A stretch of 20,980 bases of DNA from an uncultured Ruminococcus sp. (GTDB lineage: Bacteria; Bacillota; Clostridia; Oscillospirales; Acutalibacteraceae), in NCBI GenBank assembly GCA_902783065.1, contig CACZPV010000106.1:1-20980 (forward strand), given 5' to 3'. Under the pieces are notes generated by a model. That model had not been told where the DNA came from. It made no database searches and worked only from the letters and a program-made list of their open reading frames with translations. The position numbers were made by a program, and so were the translations under genes. This document shows positions 7,258 to 12,753 of the stretch, one piece after another (position 1 is the first letter of the stretch; each line of letters begins with the position of its first letter).

Positions 7258-7287
7258 ATCATATCATACAAACCACCCCTGCGTCAA
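7258..7287 (-). promoter_or_regulatory. Promoter of the rplU operon
   Basis: On the minus strand TTGACG (7282-7287), 18 bp, TATGAT (7258-7263), placed just upstream of the L21-type leader. Confidence 0.6.
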
Positions 7288-7320
7288 GCTTTTTTTCTCG
7301 GATGGCCACCGTATTTACCC

Positions 7321-7610
7321 CGTATTTTCCCCGGGGAAACCCTTTCCAAAAAAAACTGAAAATATTTATACGAACTATTCTCAAAATAATTAATCGAAAC
7401 GGGAAGTATCAAATGATTTCGATTGATTTTGCTTAAACTTGTCATCCTGGCTTTGATTTTTGATAATTCAACTTATCATGAACCGAGAAAGCAGACGACT
7501 GGAATAATTGTTTTAGTCTAAGTAGTTGAGGGTATTAAATTGACAGCGGCGGCATGCCGCCAGACGACTGGTAAATGTATTTTATTCTAAATGGCTGCGT
7601 GTATTGGTAA
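7321..7610 (+). repeat. R3 repeat copy A with an internal duplicated unit
   Basis: It starts near CGTATTTTCCCCGGGGAAAC, as copy B does near 11721, and contains two CAGACGACTGG units at 7492 and 7561. Each is followed by TTTTA(G/T)TCTAA, a GGCTG/GTTGAG stretch and a GTATT segment. A perfect GGCGGCATGCCGCC palindrome (7548-7561) joins the units. The remainder to about 7655 is GC-rich (GGCTCGCTGGGCGG), unlike the AT-rich surroundings. No gene is seen here. Confidence 0.5.
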
Positions 7611-7667
7611 GGGTCCAGCGGCTCGCTGGGCGGAGGCTCGCCGGCTGGCTGACGGCGGAATTTTATG

Positions 7668-7696
7668 TTGACAAGTGGTGAAAGATTTGATATAAT
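7668..7696 (+). promoter_or_regulatory. Perfect sigma-A promoter of the gamma-glutamyl operon
   Basis: TTGACA (7668-7673), 17 bp, TATAAT (7691-7696). Transcription would begin near 7703, leaving a leader of about 114 nt before the ATG at 7817. Confidence 0.75.
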
Positions 7697-7756
7697 AATT
7701 AAAACCTATTAATCATATAGGTTAACCATTAAATAATCAATTCATACCCGGCAATT

Positions 7757-7798
7757 GGTAGCCATACGTATTATTAAGGATACATTGAATACGCTGCC
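7757..7798 (+). promoter_or_regulatory. Hairpin in the operon leader just before the ribosome binding site
   Basis: GGTAG (7757-7761) pairs with CTGCC (7794-7798), and CGTATT (7767-7772) with AATACG (7788-7793), with a 5-nt bulge and a 15-nt loop. It ends five bases before the GAGGAGG at 7803-7809. A smaller stem AACCTAT/ATAGGTT lies at about 7703-7723. No U tract follows, so any control would act on translation or RNA stability. Confidence 0.4.
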
Positions 7799-7816
7799 TG
7801 ACGAGGAGGTACTACC

Positions 7817-9034
7817 ATGATATTCAACTTAGAAAATAACGAAATAAAAAAACAAATCATCTTTGCCGAATACGGACTGGAACGTGAGGGTCTCAGGGTT
7901 AACCCTGACGGTACACTGGCAATGACCTCCCATCCCTTCGAAAATGAACCTAATATAGACAGGGATTTCTGCGAAAATCAGACAGAAATTATTACCGATG
8001 TTTTTACGGATGTTGACAGCCTGATTGGTCAGATGGAAAAAATACATGACAAAATATTTAACATACTTCGGAAAAACAATGAGCTTTTCTGGAGCTTTTC
8101 CAATCCTCCGAAAATCGGAGATGAAAAAGACATTCCTGCTGCTGTTTTCAGCGGAAGTATGAAGCATAAGAATGAATACCGAAAATATCTTGCCGAAAAA
8201 TATGGTAAGAAAAAAATGCTTTTTTCCGGAATTCATTTTAATTTTTCGTTTTCTCCGGAACTTATTGAAGCGGCATTTAAGATGAGCGGTTATTCAGATA
8301 AAAAAGATTTTAAAAACAGCTGCTATCTGCAACTGTCGAAAAGACTGACACAATATTCATGGCTGATCGTTTATCTTACTGCCGCAAGTCCGGTTACGGA
8401 CATTTCTTTTGGAATCCCAAGCAGCAAATATTCTTCTGTTCGCTGCGGAGAGGAAGGATACTGGAACAAGTTTGTTCCAATTCTTGATTATTCTGATTTC
8501 AGCAGCTATGTACACAGTATCGAACAGTATATTGAAAAAGGCGAACTTACTTCTGTTTCCGAATTATACTATCCGGTTCGTTTAAAACCTAAGGGCAATA
8601 ACAGTTTAGAATCTCTTGTCCGTAACGGTATTAACCATATTGAACTCAGGGTGCTGGATGTTAACCCTCTTTCACGCACAGGAATATTCAAGGAAGATAT
8701 TTTGTTCATCCATCTGCTGATGTTATATCTTGTAAGTATGGATGAGTCTGATTTTGACAAGGCAGCTCAGCGTGAAGCAATCGACAATATCAAGGCAGCG
8801 GCAGTTTTCGGAAATGCCGGAATAAAGCAGAGAGCAGAAACAGAACTTAATAAACTTTCTGATTTTGCCGGACAGTATTTTCCGCAGTTTTCCGATATTC
8901 TTAAATATCAGAAAAAGAAACTGGCAGATGGATGCAGTTATGCTGAAATCATAAGCAAAAATTACAGCAAGGATTATATTGCAAAAGGAATCATGCTCGC
9001 AAAACAATATGCGGGAGGTAATTCAGATGTGTGA
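7817..9034 (+). CDS. gshA: Glutamate-cysteine ligase, GshA/GshF-N type
   Basis: 405 residues, with GAGGAGG eight bases before the ATG. It joins the gamma-carboxyl of glutamate to the amine of cysteine (or a similar amine) using ATP. Motifs of the class I gamma-glutamylcysteine ligase family are clear: YGLEREGLRV (17-28), HPFENEPNIDRDFCENQTEI (39-58), FSGIHFNFSFSPE, YLTAASPVTDIS and HIELRVLDVNPLSRTGI. It is shorter than E. coli GshA (about 518 aa) and lacks the ATP-grasp glutathione synthetase domain of bifunctional GshF. No separate gshB is in the window, so the product may be gamma-glutamylcysteine or another gamma-glutamyl compound. Its last eight bases overlap the next gene. Confidence 0.88.
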   Translation: MIFNLENNEIKKQIIFAEYGLEREGLRVNPDGTLAMTSHPFENEPNIDRDFCENQTEIITDVFTDVDSLIGQMEKIHDKIFNILRKNNELFWSFSNPPKIGDEKDIPAAVFSGSMKHKNEYRKYLAEKYGKKKMLFSGIHFNFSFSPELIEAAFKMSGYSDKKDFKNSCYLQLSKRLTQYSWLIVYLTAASPVTDISFGIPSSKYSSVRCGEEGYWNKFVPILDYSDFSSYVHSIEQYIEKGELTSVSELYYPVRLKPKGNNSLESLVRNGINHIELRVLDVNPLSRTGIFKEDILFIHLLMLYLVSMDESDFDKAAQREAIDNIKAAAVFGNAGIKQRAETELNKLSDFAGQYFPQFSDILKYQKKKLADGCSYAEIISKNYSKDYIAKGIMLAKQYAGGNSDV

Positions 9035-9800
9035 ATTATTTGGTATCTCCTCAGCAAAGAAATATTATGCTAACGAATATCTGAAACGCTTTTTTTCTCA
9101 CAGCGACCGTCATCCGCATGGATGGGGACTTGCCTGCATTTCCAGAAACAGTGCCCAGCTCGAAAAGGAAAGCATACAGGCATGCAAAAGTCATTACCTG
9201 AAAGAAAGACTTTCACAGCCGATCTGTTCTGAATTGCTGTTAGCACATATTCGTTATGCAACCATTGGTCATGTCGAATATAAAAACTGCCATCCATTCA
9301 GCGGCAGGGATAATTCCGGCAAACGATGGACAATGATTCATAATGGTACAATTTTCGATTATCCTCCGATTAACTGCTATTTGAAAAAACAATGCGGTGA
9401 TACCGACAGCGAAAGGGTGTTCCTCTATCTTCTGGACAGGCTGAATAATGCACAGCAAAAAAAAGGCGGAAGTCTGGATTTTGAAGAAAAATTCAAACTG
9501 TTTGATGATATCGTATGCAGTATGTCTACAGGAAATAAACTGAATCTTTTATTCTCGGACGGAACTTTTCTTTTTGCACACACTAATTGTCGGAATACGC
9601 TGCATTACCGTCAGGAAAAAGGTACCGCTGTTCTGTCAACAACGGCACTGGATAATGTAAACTGGCAGCCGCTTCCGTTTGCACAGCTGACAGCTTTTCA
9701 TAAAGGAAAATTGGTTAAAACAGGTACCGTACACAATCAGGAATATGTTGAAAATGAAGAAGCAATGAAGCTGCTTTACAGTATATTTGCCAATCTGTAG
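9027..9800 (+). CDS. Class II glutamine amidotransferase (YafJ/EgtC-like)
   Basis: 257 residues from the ATG at 9027, chosen because GGGAGG (9013-9018) precedes it and Cys2 becomes the N-terminal nucleophile (MCELFGIS). Other active-site features of the family are present: Arg76 in HIRYATIG, NCHPF (87-91), Asn106-Gly107 in IHNGTIF (oxyanion hole), and Asp127 in GDTDSER. These enzymes cut the gamma-amide of glutamine or, in EgtC, a gamma-glutamyl bond. It lies between two gamma-glutamyl ligases, overlapping the first by 8 bp and 11 bp before the second. Removal of a gamma-glutamyl group, or ammonia supply to a ligase, is therefore likely. The substrate is not known. Confidence 0.88.
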   Translation: MCELFGISSAKKYYANEYLKRFFSHSDRHPHGWGLACISRNSAQLEKESIQACKSHYLKERLSQPICSELLLAHIRYATIGHVEYKNCHPFSGRDNSGKRWTMIHNGTIFDYPPINCYLKKQCGDTDSERVFLYLLDRLNNAQQKKGGSLDFEEKFKLFDDIVCSMSTGNKLNLLFSDGTFLFAHTNCRNTLHYRQEKGTAVLSTTALDNVNWQPLPFAQLTAFHKGKLVKTGTVHNQEYVENEEAMKLLYSIFANL

Positions 9801-9811
9801 AGGGTGATATT

Positions 9812-11215
9812 ATGACTAAACAAGAATTACAGAATATTTTATACAAAAAATACATTGAACCTACTGAAAACAAACAACAAACATTTATTGGTGTAGAAAT
9901 CGAAATGCCCGTCGTGAATCTTGATTACCGCGCAGTGAATTTTGATGTGCTTCATTCTCTTACTGCGGCTTTTATGGATCAATTTGGTTTTACTGCTGCA
10001 AATGTAGATGAATGTGGTCACATCTATTCGGCGCAGAACAGCATAAACGGAGATGTGTTTTCCTATGACTGTTCATATAACAATCTGGAATTATCCTTCG
10101 GAAAAGAAAACAATCTTAATGTAATTCATGAACGTTTTATACGATATTACAGCTTTATACAGGATTTTCTGAAGGAACATCATCACGCACTGACCGGAAT
10201 GGGAATTAATCCTTTCCGTAAGCTGAATAATAATGTACCTATTGAAAACGGCAGATATAAGATGCTTTACAATCATCTTTTGTCATATCCGAAATATACG
10301 GTTCTTCCTATGTATTTTCATAAATATCCGAATTTCGGAATGTTTTCGAGCGCTTCACAGGTTCAGCTTGATGTAAACAAAGAGGATATTCCGACAGTAA
10401 TCAGCGTATTCAACCGACTGGAACCAATCAAAGCGGTTCTGTTCAGCAATTCGGTGATGACTGAAGAACAGAAGGATTTGCTTTGCTGCCGTGATATGCT
10501 GTGGGAACACAGTACTCATGGAATTAATCCACATAATGTGGGAATGTTTGACTGCGAAATAAACAGCATTGACGATTTGCTTAGTTATCTTACGACTGCC
10601 AGTATTTACTGCGTAGAACGTGACGGGCATTACATCAATTTCAAACCCACTAAGCTGCTTGAATATTTTAATACCAAACATTTGTCGGGAGAATATGCTG
10701 ATCACGGAAAAATCATCTCTTTTGATTTCACTCCGCAGGAAAGCGATATTGCCTATCTGAGAACCTTCAAATTTGAGGATCTGACATTCAGAGGAACTGT
10801 TGAATTCAGAAGTGCCTGTTGTCAGCCGATAGAAGACGTAATGACCGTTGCAGCTTTTCATACAGGTCTGCTGCATAAGACGAAGGAATTATCTGACATA
10901 CTGAATAATGATCATGTGATATATCATAACGGCTATACTCCGGTTGAATTGAGAAAAATGTTTGTCAGATCAGATTTTCCGGATTTTGTAGATCCCAATG
11001 AATTATATGAACTGATACATCAGGTACTTGATCTTTGTACAGATGCTCTGTGTGAAAGAGGAACAGGAGAAGAAAAATATCTTTATCCCCTGTATGAACG
11101 CGCGAAAAATAAGACAAATCCAGCTAAATCCATGGTTGCAAGACTCGAAAGCGGGGAGAGTATCATTTCCCTGATACAAGATTACGGTATGTTTAATTAT
11201 GGCCTGGATCCGTGA
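9812..11215 (+). CDS. Glutamate-cysteine ligase family 2 (GCS2/EgtA-like) protein
   Basis: 467 residues, preceded by AGAGGGTGA. Features of the GCS2 fold: FIGVEIEMPVVNLD (25-38) with metal-binding glutamates, YNNLELSFGKE, TGMGINPFR, ASQVQLDV, a central MLWEHSTHGINPHN, and TFRGTVEFRSACCQP, which matches the family's G-x-(V/L)-E-x-R-(S) segment. GCS2 enzymes make ATP-dependent gamma-glutamyl amide bonds (plant GSH1, mycobacterial EgtA, YbdK). It is not homologous in sequence to the first gene, so the operon encodes two different gamma-glutamyl ligase types. The acceptor substrate cannot be read from the sequence. No clear terminator follows. Confidence 0.8.
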   Translation: MTKQELQNILYKKYIEPTENKQQTFIGVEIEMPVVNLDYRAVNFDVLHSLTAAFMDQFGFTAANVDECGHIYSAQNSINGDVFSYDCSYNNLELSFGKENNLNVIHERFIRYYSFIQDFLKEHHHALTGMGINPFRKLNNNVPIENGRYKMLYNHLLSYPKYTVLPMYFHKYPNFGMFSSASQVQLDVNKEDIPTVISVFNRLEPIKAVLFSNSVMTEEQKDLLCCRDMLWEHSTHGINPHNVGMFDCEINSIDDLLSYLTTASIYCVERDGHYINFKPTKLLEYFNTKHLSGEYADHGKIISFDFTPQESDIAYLRTFKFEDLTFRGTVEFRSACCQPIEDVMTVAAFHTGLLHKTKELSDILNNDHVIYHNGYTPVELRKMFVRSDFPDFVDPNELYELIHQVLDLCTDALCERGTGEEKYLYPLYERAKNKTNPAKSMVARLESGESIISLIQDYGMFNYGLDP

Positions 11216-11278
11216 GGCTAACTTGATGGATGGACTTTACCGGGTTCACATATACTAATATTCGATCCCTCTCCCTAC

Positions 11279-11599
11279 TCAATACGGTTTGATAACATAA
11301 TCATCACACCCCAGTGCATATCCGTTCAGAACGTCCGGTTCACTTGCTCTGGCAGTGATAAACATAATTGGCACATCACTGTTTTTACGTATTTTTCTGC
11401 ATATGGAAAATCCGTCCATTTCCGGAAGCATAACATCTAAAATCAATAAGTCATAATGGTTTTCATAAGCCTTTTCCCAACCGGTCTGACCGTCAGATGC
11501 AATCTCCACCTGAAATATATTTTTTTCTTTTTTAGTAAAATAGTTTACAACCAGATTCTGAATATTTTTGTCATCCTCAACCATCAATATTTTATACAT
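11279..11599 (-). pseudogene. Truncated OmpR-type response regulator (receiver only)
   Basis: 106 residues from the ATG at 11599 (MYKILMVEDDK). The receiver-domain residues are intact: Asp9/Asp10, phospho-acceptor Asp55 (LLILDVMLPEMDG), Thr82 (FITARA) and Lys104 (VIKPY). The frame stops directly after KPY, so the last helix of the receiver and the whole DNA-binding domain are missing, and no sensor kinase is nearby. The open frame extends upstream to 11779 through R3 copy B, but that part shows no protein-like pattern. There is no good ribosome binding site. It is most likely a gene remnant cut at about 11279. Confidence 0.75.
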
Positions 11600-11722
11600 A
11601 CGCACGCAACTTCTCATCTCTATCCAGGCTTTTGGAGTTGTTGATATTATTGTACCATATATCAGAATCCTTATCAACATAATTCCAACCCGTCCGGCAA
11701 GCCTTACTTCGATGCTGGAATA

Positions 11723-11860
11723 CGTTTTCCCGGGGAAAAACCTTCCTAAAAAACCAAGCTTTGGTTTTAATTTCAGCATGAATCAGCAATAGCAGACGAC
11801 TGATATTATTGTTTTAATCTAAGTGGCTGTGGGTATTAAAGCGAAAACGACGGCACAATA
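11723..11860 (+). repeat. R3 repeat copy B
   Basis: It shares with copy A the order TTTTCCC(C)GGGGAAA, CCTT-CC-AAAAAA, AGCTTTGGTTTT, GCAGACGACTG (11792-11802), TTATTGTTTTAATCTAAGTGGCTG and GGGTATTAAA. It lies directly upstream of the truncated receiver gene. Confidence 0.5.
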
Positions 11861-11881
11861 AAAGAAGATGCTTCGTCAAAA

Positions 11882-11929
11882 GTAAGCGAGCACGCCGCCG
11901 GAGCCGAAACGCGATAGTCGCTCGCTTAC
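11882..11929. repeat. Inverted repeat of 10 bp arms in a GC-rich patch
   Basis: GTAAGCGAGC (11882-11891) and GCTCGCTTAC (11920-11929) are perfect inverted copies around 28 bases. The patch is GC-rich within AT-rich DNA and lies between R3 copies B and C. No T tract follows, so it is not a clear terminator. No gene is seen from 11600 to 12260 apart from these repeats. Confidence 0.5.
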
Positions 11930-11999
11930 GCTCCGCTCTGTTTCAGTTATTCAGGCTTTACACCCGCAGTTCAGGTTTTTTAGTAATTCAAACCAAACA

Positions 12000-12105
12000 T
12001 TGAATCAAAAAAAGTAGACGACTTTAATAATGTTGAAACTTTGTTCAGCTGCGGGGATTAAATCGACAGCGGCAGCATGCCGCCCGGCGGCACGCTGGCG
12101 AAATG
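12000..12105 (+). repeat. R3 repeat copy C (diverged)
   Basis: GTAGACGACT (12014-12023), then GATTAAATCGACAGCGGC and AGCATGCCGCCC, which parallels the TATTAAATTGACAGCGGC and GGCATGCCGCC of copy A. It is more diverged than copies A and B. Confidence 0.45.
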
Positions 12106-12214
12106 ACAACAGGAAACTTTTAATGACGTTTACTACAGTTTTAGTTTTTGTAGGGAATGAGTCCGGGGATAATACCTTTCGGCTCAATTTATGCAAAATA
12201 TCGTATAAAATTGC

Positions 12215-12243
12215 TTGAAAATTATGATTGTTTATGATATACT
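12215..12243 (+). promoter_or_regulatory. Promoter of the tRNA gene
   Basis: TTGAAA (12215-12220), 17 bp, TATACT (12238-12243), with an expected start near 12250, about 11 bp before the tRNA. Confidence 0.55.
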
Positions 12244-12260
12244 TAGTAAGCTATCGATTA

Positions 12261-12334
12261 CTGTCCGTAGCATAGCTGGATAATGCATCAGACTCCGACT
12301 CTGAAGATCGAGGGTTCGAATCCCCCCGGGCAGG
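12261..12334 (+). tRNA. tRNA-Arg (anticodon CCG)
   Basis: Cloverleaf by eye: acceptor CTGTCCG/CGGGCAG (7 bp with one G-U), D stem GCAT/ATGC with loop AGCTGGATA, anticodon stem TCAGA/TCTGA with loop CTCCGAC (anticodon CCG, reading CGG), and T loop TTCGAAT. The T stem GAGGG/CCCCC has one A-C mismatch. The first base is C and the discriminator is G. No CCA is encoded. It has its own promoter and a terminator downstream. It is probably functional, although the T-stem mismatch is a mild warning. Confidence 0.85.
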
Positions 12335-12346
12335 CTTGACATATAT

Positions 12347-12399
12347 AATACAATCTCATATCATCTTATTTTCATAAAATATACTTTTGAGATTGTATT
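12347..12399. repeat. Perfect 12-bp inverted repeat downstream of the tRNA
   Basis: AATACAATCTCA (12347-12358) and TGAGATTGTATT (12388-12399) flank an AT-rich 29-base loop. It starts 13 bases after the tRNA 3' end. Confidence 0.6.
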
Positions 12400-12409
12400 T
12401 AAATGAAAT

Positions 12410-12450
12410 ACACCTGCAACGGATATAATAACGCCGCTGCAGGTGTTTCT
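12410..12450 (+). terminator. Terminator downstream of tRNA-Arg
   Basis: ACACCTGCA (12410-12418) pairs with TGCAGGTGT (12438-12446), followed by TTCTTT. Confidence 0.7.
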
Positions 12451-12535
12451 TTATAGTGATTCCTGATAGTAAGGCTGGCTTGAATTTGTGTGAAACAGAC
12501 TGCAAAGACTGTCAATTTTTTATCAGGTATTATAC

Positions 12536-12652
12536 TAAGAAAACACTGAATAAATAGCATTTCAAAGCTCTAACGAACCAAGGAGTGGTTCTGCATGGGG
12601 CTTCGCTCCACACCCCAAACTCCGATTAATGAATTAATCAGCGTTTCCCTAA
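12536..12652 (-). repeat. R1 repeat copy 3 (full length, opposite orientation)
   Basis: About 117 bp. Terminal repeats are TAAGAAAACACTGAATAAAT at the left and ATTAATCAGCGTTTCCCTAA at the right. Its reverse complement follows copy 1 through the palindrome, GGGGTGTGG and AGCC segments. Nothing else is seen from 12451 to 12689. Confidence 0.6.
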
Positions 12653-12689
12653 TATTATGTCCTATCATTAATAAAAATAATACTGCAAC

Positions 12690-12731
12690 AAATTTTTGCC
12701 GGCAAGAACACTGTCCTGTCGGCAAAAATTT
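12690..12731 (-). terminator. Terminator of the five-zinc-ribbon gene
   Basis: Perfect 12-bp arms AAATTTTTGCCG (12690-12701) and CGGCAAAAATTT (12720-12731), 22 bp beyond the stop at 12754. The stem contains its own A/T runs, so it can work in either direction. Confidence 0.75.
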
Positions 12732-12753
12732 TATTAAAGTGATATTGCTATGA

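Noticed and set aside
7757..7798. T-box leader for the gamma-glutamyl operon
   Set aside because: The conserved T-box sequence and a terminator/antiterminator pair are absent.
7817..9034. Bifunctional GshAB/GshF
   Set aside because: The protein ends before any ATP-grasp domain and the following gene is an amidotransferase.
11600..11779. N-terminal extension of the receiver protein
   Set aside because: It lies in R3 copy B and the adjoining stretch, with no domain pattern, and normal receivers start at the MYKILMVEDD position.
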